Below, in pieces: positions 1-12,420 of a stretch of DNA of 64,000 nt (the first letter of the stretch is position 1; every line of letters starts with the position of its first letter). The notes under the pieces were generated by a model. The model had not been told where the DNA came from. It saw only the letters and a list, made by a program, of their open reading frames with translations, and did not search any database. This DNA comes from Dillenia suffruticosa (taxonomy: Eukaryota; Streptophyta; Magnoliopsida; Dilleniales; Dilleniaceae), in the NCBI GenBank assembly GCA_033439265.1, contig JAVTVX010000012.1, positions 35,342,261 to 35,406,260 of the forward strand, written 5' to 3'. The translations under genes and the position numbers were made by a program.

Positions 1-449
1 AAATCTCTTAATCAAATTTCAGATTTGAAACTTAAAAATGAAAAAAATTATATTTAAAGAATTTTTTCTAACAACAGCAGACTAATACTTTAATAATAAC
101 TGTGGCTCGAAATAGATACTTTAGCAGTGAAAATCCGGGTTCCAAGCATTTGATTTGCCAACTTTGGTTAAAGCCAAGAAAAAATGTGTAACACTCAGAA
201 TTAAATATTTAAATAGGATCCACACGCTTCATCATTAAAAAAATAAAATCGGATTTGCTCGTTAATCAAGTGACATTAATTTACAAAGTTAGGGCTTTCT
301 AAGTTCAATGTATTAGAGAGAGTAAACGTGTAAGCTAATGCACAAGAAAACTTAGTCTCTATTAGATTAGTTTTTTTTTCTTCATATAAACTATCAATAA
401 AATTTGATAATAATATTGGACTCAATTAATTTTGGTTCTTAAACTTTCG

Positions 450-715
450 GCCTAGTGGTTGTGGCCCCACGTGGGAGTTAGACCTCTGACCCATGTTCGA
501 TTTGTGGTACCAACACGCGCACACACAATCAAGACGTTGGTGCAGGTGGGATAGAAATCTTCGTCTCTTAATCAAGTTAGGAGTTCAATTTCCCCTAGAC
601 ACGGAAAAAATAATCTTGGGAGACTCGCCCCCACAAAATAGGCCCTGCAGCTATTGATCCATATTAATCGAGATAAAATTTTGAATACTGAGTGGTGATC
701 AAGTCATAATACCAA
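450..715 (+). repeat. SINE-like dispersed repeat, copy 1
   Basis: The left end resembles a tRNA-derived promoter, with an A-box-like CTAGTGGTTGTGG and a B-box-like ATGTTCGATTTG. A body follows with CTCTTAATCAAG, GGAGACTCGCCCCC and ATTAATCGAGATAAA. Diverged relatives of the body lie at about 36435-36590 and 40980-41150. The repeat ends are not defined, so SINE is an inference from the box-like motifs and the recurrence. Confidence 0.4.
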
Positions 716-864
716 AATTATATTCGTTAAAAGCCTATAAATAATCACATATGCTGGAGCGGCCCAAAACGGGAATGGAGAGTTTTTTGCTTGTGCAGAT
801 ATTGGGCCTTCTAGGCCCAATAAAGTTATTGATCCCACTAATATGGCGGGCCCATGACGCTTCC

Positions 865-873
865 TATATATAT

Positions 874-907
<34 letters not shown>

Positions 908-910
908 ATA
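865..910. repeat. (TA)n microsatellite
   Basis: An almost pure TA dinucleotide run interrupted by single-base shifts. Nothing else is seen in it. Confidence 0.9.
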
Positions 911-2882
911 TATTTGATTGTATTCGAGACTTTATCTTTATTAAATCTGGATCGATCATTATAAGATCTGTTTTGCAGAAATAAGTCTTTCAATATTCAT
1001 TTTTTCCATTTTCATGTCACCCTTTACTAGCTATGCCAACTAACGTTGGAATTGATGCTTCCTATTGCTCGGGATGCAAGTGTGGGACAAATTAAAATTG
1101 TAAAATTGTAAAACATATCATTGTTTAGTTTATTTTGTTAAAAAAAAATTATTGACCCGTTCCATCTGATAATTTTTCAAGGATCGGTATTCCTTGGGTT
1201 TTCCCCATTTTAGAGCACGAAGTTGATAAATTAACAAAAAATACCAACCCCTGAAAAGGAATTGACTTGCGTAAGAATTAGTATTATTATTAAGATTTAA
1301 ACTTATCGAGAAAAAAATAGATTTATGGATGAAATTAAATATAAAATCTTTACATGCAAAAGCATTTCATTATTAGATAAAAATCAACAGTTTTAATATC
1401 GATCGGGATTAATCGACTAAAATAATATATTATGTTAATATATTACGAAGATAATAGCTATAGATAATTATTGACTCCCGAGAAAGGATCACTACGCTTC
1501 CTTCGATCATGTTATTTTATTTCACGAATTTTCAATTAGACTTGATCTAATAATTATAATCAAGCCACTATACTGAGGTCATATAATATCTTTGGAGAAT
1601 TTTAAACTTACTTTTATGACACGATTAAATTAAGCTTGATAATCCATAGCAAGTGTTAGTAATCTTCGAGTTGAGTCCCATATAAAATTATGGGACTCGA
1701 TTAAATTCGTATTCAAACACATACTTATCATAGGATTATACTAAACCAATGGTAGCTTTCATAATTTTTTGACAATCCTAAGATTTTGATGCGCCAGAAG
1801 GGGACTCTTTCTGCTTCAACGGGTGCCAATTTCACAAGACTTGGAAACGGACGATGGTGTTTTCCGGGTAGGCCTTTCTCTGCAATCATGGCATATAAAT
1901 TTTGGCCAACTCCCACATGGCCGCCCCAAATCACGTCTTTTTACTTATATGTCCTCCATTCAACATGCAAATTGTGAGGCCTAGGGGTTCATATGCACGT
2001 ATATACTCTTTTAAATGATTTGGACCACTTCCTCATCTACCATATGGGCCCTCAATTAAATAATTGGACTTGGCCAATATTTGACTTGGATTCTCTAAAA
2101 TTATTTCAATTAAATAACTATTTGAAGCACATCAGCGTACGTTGTTTTATTTTATTTTATTTTTTGGGAGCATGAGTCCCCCATTATATCATAAACTAGT
2201 GATAATGCACCATTCGACGTACATACACATTTTTTTTTCTTAAACCTCAAAAGTTTCAAAAAATTAGTTTCTAATTTAATTTCAGATTCACAAGACAATA
2301 AGTACTAACGCTTAATTCATCTAATAGTCTGATAGCGGTACTTCTTAAACAAAGTGTGTCGATAGACATTGAAAGGGTTTTGTCACTTAAGATATAAGCT
2401 GACTCGAATTAAATTTACTTGAATTACACACAATTACCGGATATCAGTAATTTATTAAAAAAAAAAAACCCGAGAGAACAAACATGTGAAATCTCTTGTA
2501 GTAATATATATCCGGCAAGCAAAACAATACAGAGATCATTAAAATATAAATATAAATATATTAATAAATGTAATATATGGCATAAGGCTCTTTCTAACAA
2601 AAAAACGAAACCATTAATCATAATTAAATTAGAATACCGAATTTACTGCCCATTTTGTTTCCTGAGTGAGAGAAAAGAGCTAAGTGCATTTTTTTTTAAA
2701 ATATTTTTTATGTCAAAATGAACCAGCACATATAGCACTGCCTCCTCCATATCTATGAACTGGCACACATTTTTTTAATATTTTTTTTCTAAACTTTGTC
2801 ATGAAAACAGAACTGACCAAAACATGTGCCACAGAGACCCAAGTACAAAACCATCCCCAACCAACTCAATAACTCTGATGTC

Positions 2883-2889
2883 TATAAAA
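2883..2889 (+). promoter_or_regulatory. TATA box of GDSL-1
   Basis: TATAAAA stands 93 bases before the chosen GDSL-1 start codon, which leaves room for a leader of about 60 bases rich in CT. The placement also argues against longer N-terminal extensions that would begin upstream of it. Confidence 0.6.
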
Positions 2890-2975
2890 AGACAACCCCA
2901 GTTCATAAAATCCAACAAAGAACTACTTTTTATTTTCTCTCCTTTCTTTTCTCTCTCAAGACAGGAGGAGAAAAC

Positions 2976-5900
2976 ATGATCAGTTCATTTGTTCAACACT
3001 TTCTCTTTCTTTTACTACTTTCCACTTTCTTCTTCTTCCTCTCCAATGCCTCAACAATGAAGAGACCTTCTAACAATTCCATTTCTGCACTTTTTGTTTT
3101 TGGAGACTCTACGGTTGATCCCGGGAACAATAACAACTTGAGGACCATGGTGAAGAGCAATTTCCCACCTTATGGGAGAGATTTTGTAGACCACCGGCCA
3201 ACGGGAAGGTTCACTAATGGTAGACTTCCTACAGATTTTGTTGGTAAGTTTTCACCTTCACTTTTCCATTGTAATTAGTTAGAGAAAAGAGAAATGCTTG
3301 TTTTCTACAAGTCCTACACTTTCCTTCTTTTGTGAAACAATAAGTATTTCCACTTGTTAGATATAAGTGATACACACTCATCACTAGATGACTGTAAAAC
3401 GGTAAAAACTTATGAAATATTATTAAAAGCTACCATGTTTTCTTTGTATTAAAGTTGTGGGACTAATGACTACATGTGATTAGTCACTTCTAAATACTAA
3501 AATAAGTACAAATAAGCAAAATTTGGTCAGTCTCTGCATGCCATCTTCTAGCAAGAAGGACGTCTGACAATATCAATCTTTCTTAATTTTTTGTCTTCTC
3601 AACTTAGGTCTAATGTGATGAATTAGTTCTAAACTTGTCTGTGTTGTGACTAGAACAGCATCTTATGCGGGCATAAAGGACTACGTACCCGCTTATTTGG
3701 ACCCCATTCTTTCAACAGAGGAGCTCAAGACGGGAGTTAGCTTTGCTTCAGCTAACTCCGGATATGACCCACTCACCCCCCGACTAAGCGTCTCTCTCTC
3801 TCTCTCTCTCTTATCTATCTTAACTGTGTCTTGCTTTGAATAATATATTTTCTTGTATATATTACTGAGTCGTGCATAATTATGGCTTCTTTTTAAGTAC
3901 ATTTCTTTTTTTCTCAGTCATGGGATGAAATTCTCTTTGTTCTTTGTGTCCAGAACGTGATTTCACTGCCAAAGCAACTCGAGTACTTTGGAGAATTGAA
4001 GGAGAGACTTGAAGCAGCAATTGGGAAGCAAAAGACTGATGAAATGGTGAAGAAGGCAGTGTACCTTGTTAGTGCAGGCACAAATGACTTTATCGTCAAT
4101 TACTATTCTCTGCCTATCAGGTCCACCATCTACACTATGCCACAATATCAACAATTTCTGCTTCAAAATACTAAACAATTCATACAGGTTAGCTTTCCAT
4201 ATGCAGCTTCTTTTTTTTTTTTTTTCTTATATATAATATATATTTGCCTTATGACTTTCATAAACATACATATGAAGAACAAGAGAGGATGACAAAAATT
4301 CAAAATTATGTTGTTCACATTTATCGAATATTTTATGTTTCGCAGAGATTAAGATTAGAATTTCAGAAAGACCAATAAAAGTACATTTTTAAATATAAAT
4401 TTTAAAATTCTTCTTAACAATTATATTGGAAAATCTTGAGCTTACAGATGAGATCTCCGATCTAGGTTCCTACAAGTGCCATATATGTTTACTTTAGGCA
4501 AACCCCAAATAATGATAAGCAAGATTTTCGATATTGTAAGGTTGACATAAGAAAGTTAAGATTAAATTCAGCATAGATTACTTGAAATTTTTTATATAAA
4601 AAATTACTGAATTATTCTGTTTGATAAAAAATTTTGATTTTACTTATAAAAGCTTATATTTTCATCAAAAATTTTTCACTAATATTTACAAAATAATACA
4701 AAATAAAATAGAGACAAAGTCGAGCTAAATTTAGACAAGTTAAATTTTTTTTTTTTATAATTTGAGAACCGGCAAAAAAAGTTGTTGGAAATTGATGAAT
4801 ATTTTCTTCCTAACTTAATTTTGGAAAGTCATATGATCATTTTACTTAATAAAAAAAATAACATATAGTTCTTAGAAGTCCTGATTGACAAGAAAACATT
4901 AGATTGCACATTTATGAGCCAACAAATTTGAAAATATGGCATCAAACTGCATGATTTTTTGGATAGATGGGGCTGGTTCGTTAAACATCATTCAAGAGGG
5001 TTTCGATAAAAAAAAAAAAAAAAAAATTAGATATAAGAAATGGGTCTGCCTTAGCTCCCTAATTATTGCTCCAACCCCACAAATAATTTTCTGGGTATGT
5101 TTGGTCCCTCCCCCCCCCCCCCCCCCAAAAGAAAAACAAGTCCATCAAAAGATTTTAGCCTCCTGTATTTTAGAATCAACAAAAGCTAATATTCACTTCA
5201 CTCTTTAAAATCAATAATATTTTTCTGTAAGAACTTTTTTCCTTGTAAGAATTTTGTATCTATCTATTTTTGTTTGATTTTTTTTATATGATTCACTAGG
5301 AGATTGATAGATTTAGAGATCAGAAACTTGAAACGTAACATAATAAAATATAATTATATCTCATACAATAACCGAATAAATTAGAATCGACAGATTTAGA
5401 GATCAGAAATTTGAAACATAACACAATAAGAGATAACTCGATTCCATACGATTCCATACAATTACTAAGTATATTATAATTAGTGAATTTAGAGATAAGA
5501 AATCTAAAACGTAACACAGTAAAATATAAGAAAAATTATTAAATTATGTGTAGTTATATTGTTCTTTTAAACCTTACTATCACATTTTTGTTTATCAATG
5601 ATTGTTTAGTTTAATTGTTATCATAATTCTTTCAAATTTTTAAATATTCAAAATCTTTTAAAATATGGGCAGTGTTTTAAATATATTTTAAATAATAACT
5701 TTTTTTAATAAATATTATTTAGAATTCTAAAACTGGAACGTGTATGTTATATTAAAGTGCTACCCAACTCCCTTTGCCTCTTCCGAGTCACAGGACAACT
5801 CACATCTCCTTAGATAGCATTGGCGTCACAATCAAGTCTGTCCATAATGACAGCTTTTCACCACTAATGTTAAGTTGTTTATCGGATCATTCAGAAGATT

Positions 5901-7253
5901 GACAATTGGTCACATATACAATGACTGCACACTACACCCACTGCCCCGGACATGTCCATTTCACATTGCTCATTTTGACTCGACAATCCTTCCGAAAGGG
6001 CTAAACATTTTTTTAAATAAATTATTTATCATTAATTGATATTGAAAATTCATTTTATTAATCTGATTTGAATATTGTAGAATCTATTCAGAGATTGATT
6101 CTCTTAGATCTCATTTTTAAATTTTCATAATTTGAATTTAAAATCTATAATTCAAAAAATATAATGTTGAATCGCTATATTCACATAAGTTTGGTAAAAG
6201 GACTGGAACACAAAAGCATGCACAGATCAATCCTTTCAAGGGTGTTTCCAATCATTTGTCATGACAATGATTACTTCTGATGATTAGTGCTACTTTAGTG
6301 GGGCAAAATATATGCCCTTCTCAATATAGAGTTGGAGAGTTGGTTAGGCCCGCATTCAATCGAGAGTGGCATTCTATATATTAAAGGTACATAGATCGAG
6401 TGATGCTGGGTTTGTTGCCCTTACCCAGCCCAAGGGAGAGGGTTCTGAAACTCATGTTTCCCCTCCCCTGTATATAATATTATCTACTATTTCTAATATG
6501 TGGATTACACATTATGGCCAAAAATCTTCAATATATATTTGGGCCAAAACACTGATCTTTCGATCTTCCCTTTTATTTTGTGCTTGTGATTGAGATATTT
6601 GTGCAATTTGTTTATAAGAATTTGTACCAACTTAATTGTGCTGTAATGCAGGGCTTGGTAAACCAAGGGGCTCGACGCATTGTGGTCGTAGGGTTACCTC
6701 CAATGGGTTGCTTGCCAATAGTGATCACCCTTAATTCTGGGACTATAAAGCGCAATTGCATTGACAGTGAATTAAAAGTGGCAAATAAGTATAATCAAAT
6801 GCTTCAGAAAGAATTACAGGCCATGCAGAGTCCATTAGCACATCAAAATGTTGCTATCTACTATGTCGATATATACACTCCCATGATGGAAATGATCCGA
6901 AACCCCCAAAAATATGGTGAGTGAAAAAGTTATTCCAAGGATTAAAATAAAAAAAAATGATCAATTCTAATAAAATTAACAACACGATCCCAAGATTTTA
7001 CACTTGCATATTCAAGACTAACAACCTTGATCTCTATTTGCCTTTTTGCAATTTTGTAGGTTTTGAGCAGTCAAACATTGGATGCTGTGGAACGGGCTTA
7101 CTGGAAGAAACATTCATGTGCAATCGAGGATCAGCTGTTTGCTCAGATGCATCAAAGTATGTATTTTGGGACTCAGTGCACCCAACTGAAAAGGGTTATT
7201 ACCTGATTTTTGAATCTCTTAGACCTGTTGTTGATTCAATCATTAAGAGCTGA
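2976..7253 (+). CDS. GDSL esterase/lipase (GDSL-1), 5 exons
   Basis: Predicted secreted serine hydrolase of the plant GDSL (SGNH) family, which hydrolyses ester or acyl bonds, usually in the apoplast; the substrate is unknown. Exons: 2976-3243, 3659-3789, 3954-4187, 6652-6916, 7060-7253; phases agree and give 363 aa, the usual family size. Residues 1-25 form a hydrophobic signal peptide. Block I reads [14 protein letters not shown] with nucleophile Ser45, block III has GTNDF, and block V has DSVHPTE with the Asp and His. The Cys-rich GCCGTG segment is typical of the family. The start was chosen for its signal peptide and its place downstream of a TATA box. Oddities: intron 3 is 2.46 kb, far longer than the others, and intron 2 starts with GTCTCT inside a TC microsatellite. 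Exons 4-5 and flanks recur as a pseudogene at 20.4-21.0 kb. The nearest family branch is that of Arabidopsis At2g04570 and At5g03810 (from memory). Confidence 0.9.
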
Positions 7254-8730
7254 GCTATTATCAATCCCAAATTGTCAAATTTCCCTCTCTGTATCACCCA
7301 CCATTATCTACTTGTCCTATAAGTTATATATATATCTAGCAACCCCAAATAAAATTTCCAATTCTTAGTGCAATTATTTTTCCCAACCAACTACAATTAG
7401 TTGGAAACATCAACGTAATGTAATTTGGGCATAATATAATTTGTTTGGAAAGAAATCTGCATCTATGTCATGACTATCTCTCTCTCTCTCTCTCACAAAC
7501 TATCATACAAATTTTCTAACTACAACATGAAAAAGAATAGTGTTATTCTCATTTGGCTGGTGTTTGCCTAGTAGGTTTGTCAACTTCATTTCCCTTTCTT
7601 CTGTATGCGTTAGTTTTCTTCTGTATGATACCCATTGCACAAAAAGAACACCAACGCTTCGTTGGTTTAGTGGAACTGACACTAACACTCCACATTAAGA
7701 ACCAAGATTCGACTCTTGGTAGTGATAAAAACGATGATGGGAGAGCTCCATCCTGATTGGAACCCGACAACAGTTTGGCTGAAATTAATCGGAGTAAATT
7801 TTTGGATATTCGGCGGTAAACCAAATCCAGGGGACAAAAAAAAAAATTGCATGAAAAGAACAAATTGATTTCCTAAACGGAGAAATCTGCACTTCCAAGC
7901 AAGTGATTTTGATTTTGATTTTGATTTTTTTTTCCCATAATTTTATTAGTTTGGCAATACTTTGCGAAACTAGACCAGGCAACTATTGTGACCAAGTTGC
8001 CATCACTCGCTATAAATGGACATGATAAACTTTTAACAGTGGAAAATATATGAGGTAAATTCTTTCTCTAATACGGTCTAAAAGGTGTTACCCTTGGATG
8101 TTACATAAAGCAAAATTTGGCACCAAAGTCATAGCCTTTGGTTCAATGGCTTCAACCCCGTCTATGGTTTATGACGGGAAAATCTATATATAGTCAAGTA
8201 GGGTAAAAATCTAACATAAGTTATTTGGGAAAATGTGTAAGATCCTTATCTTAAATTATGAAAAAATTATAACTAATTACAATTTAATTATGGCTTATGA
8301 CGACTTGACTTGTGGCAACATATATCTATGTATATTTACAACTACAAGATGTTTGTTTTTTGTTAATAAGAAAATATATAACAAAGGTATAGCCCTAGTT
8401 ACCTGCTCGAATGTTGGCGTGACTCCCAATTGGCGCTCATTGAAGTCTACCAGTAGGATTTTCACAGAAGGGTCTCCAAACCTGGTGGGCGTTGTTGAGC
8501 TGTTGGTCATTAGTTTTTATCGTTTTTCCTCAAAATTTCGATTAAGTGTTCCCTTAAAAGGTTGTATTTATCGACGGATAATTTAATAAGAAATACGTTA
8601 AATTTTTTAATTAAATCTTGAATTTAAATTTTAAAAATTATATTGAAAAAAAAATTTTTTTTAAAGAGAATATGATAGTAAATCAGTTTAGATTAATCAG
8701 AATATAGTTCTAGATATTGGTTGCGCCAAG
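7254..8730. other. 3' flank of GDSL-1
   Basis: Non-coding DNA matching 21036-22350 downstream of the broken GDSL-1 copy. It has a TC run near 7480 and a SINE insertion. The short open frames here are not conserved between the two copies and were rejected as genes. Confidence 0.7.
7650..7845 (+). mobile_element. SINE insertion with target-site duplication
   Basis: An insert of about 196 bp is flanked by 16-bp direct repeats, ATTGCACAAAAAGAAC (7634-7649) and ATTGCATGAAAAGAAC (7846-7861). The duplicated copy has one uninterrupted ATTGCACGAAAAGAAC near 21425-21440, so the empty site is known. The insert begins with a tRNA-like head (GGTTTAGTGGAACTG as A box, AAGATTCGACTC as B box) and ends in a poly(A) tract. 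These are the marks of a tRNA-derived SINE. The two repeats differ at two positions, so the insertion is not very recent. Confidence 0.8.
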
Positions 8731-9122
8731 AGTGCTCTCACAACATCTTCCGCAGGCTCGAATCTCACCACTAGCGTGTGGGTGGTGGGCTGTGCATTTT
8801 TTTCTTTTTTCATAACTCAAATCAGCGACGGATCCCTATCCGTCGCTGTTTTTTTTCCGGTTTTTGTTTTTGTTTTTTTTTTTTTTTAGATTTTAGCGAT
8901 GGATTTTTTTTTCGTCGCTAATATCAGTTATAGATTTAATCCAGTCGCTAATCCGACGCTGATATTTGCAACGGAAAAAAAATCCGTCGCTGAAAATTAG
9001 CGGGGTTATTTTTTACGATGGATTTAGCGACGGGAAAAATCCATCACTAATACTTTTCAGCGATGGAAAAAAGACTTTCAATAACGGATTTTTCCATCTT
9101 TGAAATCCGTTTTCTAATAGTG
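8731..9122. mobile_element. Truncated non-autonomous CACTA element
   Basis: The right end TTTTCTAATAGTG (9110-9122) is a one-base variant of the TTTTCTAGTAGTG terminus of the complete element at 32231-33518. The inside is filled with the same subterminal motif (variants of CGACGGATTT and its complement). One stretch, ATCCGACGCTGATATTTGC, closely matches the complete element. No left terminus is found; similarity to copy B ends near 8730. The element abuts the GDSL-2-like exon 4 remnant directly. Confidence 0.7.
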
Positions 9123-10079
9123 CTACAATTGTTTACATCGACAGCTAGAAATCTCTGGATGACATTATCAAGAACTATACCAAATATGTTAAGTACAAAA
9201 TTTTCTGCTAGCAGCCTATGCCTCGAGTTTAGATCTAAACATAGGCAGATTACCACTCAAATCCAATGTGTGCCAGAATCATTATTTTAGAATAATTAGA
9301 GAGGCCGATGAATCAAAAACCAAATATATTGATCCTACATAACAGTTCAATTGGTCTTTTGCTCTAGGAGCATTGCTGAGTATTTTAAATTGGCTAAATG
9401 ACCTTTTTCTAAGATCATAAGTCTCAAGTTTGGTGCGATCAACCCTGAATTTTTCATATGTGGTAAGTTCTCTCTTAAATTTAAAACCTACTGCCTATTT
9501 TTTTCCTTCGGTATATGGCAACCGATTTATTGATCCCGATTAATCTATCTTAAGTTCAATTGTTAAATCCATTAAGAGACAAGGTCTCCTGGTATCTATT
9601 TTTTATATTCTTAAAATTTGAATATAAGAAATTGGTTAATGAAATCTAGTATCTTACTATTGGATCAATAATGCATGGATAAACCTACTGCCTATAGAAA
9701 TCTATGTAAGTTCTGACCCAAATGTTTTGAGAGGTTGGGTAGAAAGAATAGTGCTCACCTTCGTGTCTGGCTGGACTTCGGCCGCAAAACTTCTCTTTCG
9801 GGGCCAACAATGCTCGCTCCAAGCCCAAACTACTGCTCAATTCTATCAAAATGTATGTAAGATTAACTCTACGCTTTAATGACATAATTTTTTCTTTGTT
9901 ATTTTTGTTTGGTTATGATGTGCGGGAGACTGGGTGCTGCGGTACTGGTTCGATAGAAACATCATTTATGTGCAATCGAGCTGCATCCCTTTGCACCGAT
10001 GCATCCAAGTATGTGTTTTTCGACTCCATGCATCCGACCGAGAAGGCATACCATGACATATTTGAGTCCATTATTCCGG
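9123..10079 (+). pseudogene. GDSL-2-like pseudogene fragment (end of exon 4, exon 5)
   Basis: About 66 bases of exon 4 (9123-9188) correspond to GDSL-2 around 24992-25056, followed by the matching intron and exon 5 from about 9914. Exons 1-3 and most of exon 4 are missing. The exon 4 donor context has changed (ATATGTTAAG against ATATGGTAAG), the exon 5 acceptor AG is lost (GTTTGG against GTTAGG), and the homology ends about 25 bases before the GDSL-2 stop. Exon 5 itself still encodes GCCGTG and DSMHPTE and is nearly identical to GDSL-2, so the loss looks recent relative to the duplication. It cannot make an enzyme. Confidence 0.85.
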
Positions 10080-10087
10080 ATTGTTGA

Positions 10088-10300
10088 CCATAATTGAATC
10101 TAATATAAAAATTTATATCCGGATGATTATAAAAATTAAGAGCAATACCATTGTATGACCATAATTGCAGGTTGCGATTGTACAATGGGCGGGACAACTT
10201 GATACGTCTAACAAATTTGTTAATGTGTATTTTAATATTTTATTATCATTTTCTTATCTTAAAAAACCTTAAGTTAGAAAAGTACCTTATAAATTCTTTT
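10088..10300 (+). repeat. Direct repeat R1, copy 1
   Basis: About 210 bp matching 12203-12420 in the same orientation, with shared cores such as GAGCAATACCATT, GATTGTACAATGGGC and AAACCTTAAGTTA. It starts right where the segmental duplication ends. The family is not recognised, and no clear terminal motif or target duplication is seen. Confidence 0.65.
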
Positions 10301-12202
10301 AGGAGGGGCGCGTGCAGCAACAGGAAAATGAAGACCTATCAAGCGGATTGTTGAGAGAGTTTACAATAACCTGTTCTATTAGAGCCATCTCCTCAACAAC
10401 CAACCTTTTTGTTCTTTCTCTTGTTATTGTGGTGTTTTCTTTTTTCTTTTTGGTGTTATCCCCTTTTTCTAGGGTAGGCGCTGTGAATCAACATTGAACC
10501 CATCATCATCCAACATCCTTTGGTGCACTCTTGCTAGTTTCGGTCTGCAGCCGAAGCTTGCACAATTGTCATATAAAACCGGGTCCTGTAGTTCTTTGAC
10601 CTCAGGAGCAGAGACCAATTTCGTGGCCTTCTATAATGCTGAAAACCTTGTATCATTATTTGTTCTTGTAGGCAGCATAAGAGAGCTTTACAATGTGATG
10701 CATTGTTCGTTCCAGTTTGCAGGTTTTTGATTTATGAGTTGCTACTGGACTTTTTTGTGTGGAATGATCTTATTGTTGGCCTAGGACTTGATCATGGCGC
10801 CGTGAAAAGATAAATAAGAGTGTTTTTTTTCCATGTTAATAATGGCATACATATACATCCACCCTCCCCTTACTTCAACATTAAGCTTGGGAACACTTTA
10901 TGTACCGGGTAAACCCTTTTTTTTATTAGACATGATAGAGAGTCTTAAAGCTCAAAAAATTACATTGCATTTAGTTGCCCTTCTACTTTCATTTTTATTA
11001 TAGGAATGTGATTTTATTTAATTTAGGTGATATGGTCGAAGAGGATATTTTATCCTCGGAATATACTTTGATTTTTGTAGCCCATATTGAATATAAACTA
11101 TGTTTAGCTCATGGCGGTAATATTAAAGAATTATTCTTTTTAATATTAGGAGAAATGGTGTAATCCTAGATGCTACCGTCATTTTCTTTGGTGGATATAT
11201 AGTATGATAGGAAGTAGAACAAAAATGGGGAACAAATAATGTTGTGGGAGCCGAAATCTCACGTTGGGGGGGGAAAAAAAGAAGAGAAATGAAACAATGA
11301 TAGAGATATGAGGGAAAATTGAATTTTATTCATAAAACCTATAGTTGAACAATTACAAATCATCCATAATTACAAATACTGGCATTCAATATGTAAAGGT
11401 GTCATGCCTTATTCACAAGATTGTGCTTTCCTTGGTGAGTTCAAGCTCATATAGGATTCTTTGGTAGATTTTCATGTTGTCATCATTGCCCAAACTAATA
11501 GAAACAAATTAAAGTAAATTTAGTAAAATAAAATAAGCTTACTCCATACCTAGGTTAGATTTCTAAGACATGGGTAAAGATTTAAACAAGGAAATATAAT
11601 TAGTCAAACCATTTTTCTTTTGGTCTATATATATTCAAAGGACTACCTTAATAATAAATTTTGAACACAAATGATAGACCCATATGCAAAATCTAGGGCA
11701 CAATGGGTTTAAGCCAGTCTTTTTGGAGCTCTCACATGACCTATCAACTTAGGATATCAATCAATTTTTATACTTGCATAGTGTAACTTTGTCATCACAT
11801 AGTATTATTGTTAAAATTATATTTGACTGGGACATTTTTGAAAAGGAGTCTTGTAAATAACCTTCTTTATTATTAGAACACAGTAGGATATGAAGCATAC
11901 CTATATCTTACAAATGCAAGTAATAATTGTATTTATTTCAGGTCTTTTGAAAGCATACTCATGTTGGTGTACATTTAGAGTCTCTATGGTGTCATGCAGG
12001 CCTCACATGAGTAGTTAGGTCACTGTGAAAAGGTAGCTTATTTTTGGGTTATTTGGGAACCACTTGAACCTCATTTCAAGACTTTCAAACCTACCATGGA
12101 GAAAAGAATCTAGGAAACAAGAACACGAATGGCACTCAAAACCTGATAGAAATTTATTTTTGAATGAGAATATTTATAACTCGATATTTTATAATTTAAA
12201 TT
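10301..12202. other. Unassigned insert-like DNA between R1 copies
   Basis: About 1.9 kb between two direct repeats. Its open frames (for example at 10312-10497 and 10494-10730) show no family I recognise. The layout would fit an inserted element with repeated ends, but no coding part supports that. Confidence 0.4.
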
Positions 12203-12420
12203 TAGTATAACCGAATCTAGTATGAAAATTTATATCGGGATGGTTATCGAAAATGAGAGCAATACCATTCTATGACTATAGTTGCATGTTGTGATTGTAC
12301 AATGGGCAGGACAAATTGATACATCTAATAAATTTGTTAACATGAATTTTATTATTTTCTTATCATTTTTTTATTAAAAAAACCTTAAGTTAAAAAATTG
12401 CCATGTAAATTATATTGATT
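12203..12420 (+). repeat. Direct repeat R1, copy 2
   Basis: Second copy of the repeat at 10088-10300, about 80-85% similar by eye. Flanking sequence on the right is different and AT-rich. Confidence 0.65.

Larger units (their letters stand above)
1..2880. other. Intergenic region upstream of GDSL-1
   Basis: AT-rich sequence without a convincing gene; the short open frames here are not conserved-looking and lack splice context. It holds a TA dinucleotide microsatellite and a SINE-like repeat (separate entries). The last few hundred bases should contain the promoter of GDSL-1. Confidence 0.6.
5440..10079 (+). repeat. Large segmental duplication, copy A
   Basis: Sequence from inside intron 3 of GDSL-1 through its exons 4-5 and 3' flank, followed by the tail of a GDSL-2-like gene, matches 19300-25950 in the same order and strand. 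By eye, exon 5 of the two GDSL-1 copies differs at about 8 of 194 bases, and exon 5 of the two GDSL-2 copies at 4 of about 158. Copy A carries a SINE (7650-7845) that copy B lacks. Copy A has lost most of the GDSL-2 unit, with CACTA-derived DNA at the junction. Homology stops sharply after ATTATTCCGG at 10079. Confidence 0.85.

Noticed and set aside
2419-2721. Open frame of 100 codons on the plus strand
   Set aside because: Lysine- and AT-rich composition, no family resemblance, no splice or promoter context.
2826-2975. N-terminal extension of GDSL-1 upstream of the chosen ATG
   Set aside because: The extension has no ATG start, overlaps the TATA box and would bury the signal peptide.
8821-9110. 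CGACGGA-type motifs as a possible CRISPR-like array
   Set aside because: Unequal spacing, both orientations, plant genome; they are CACTA subterminal repeats.
10312-11163. Several short open frames between the R1 repeats
   Set aside because: No recognisable domain and no coding-like continuity between frames.
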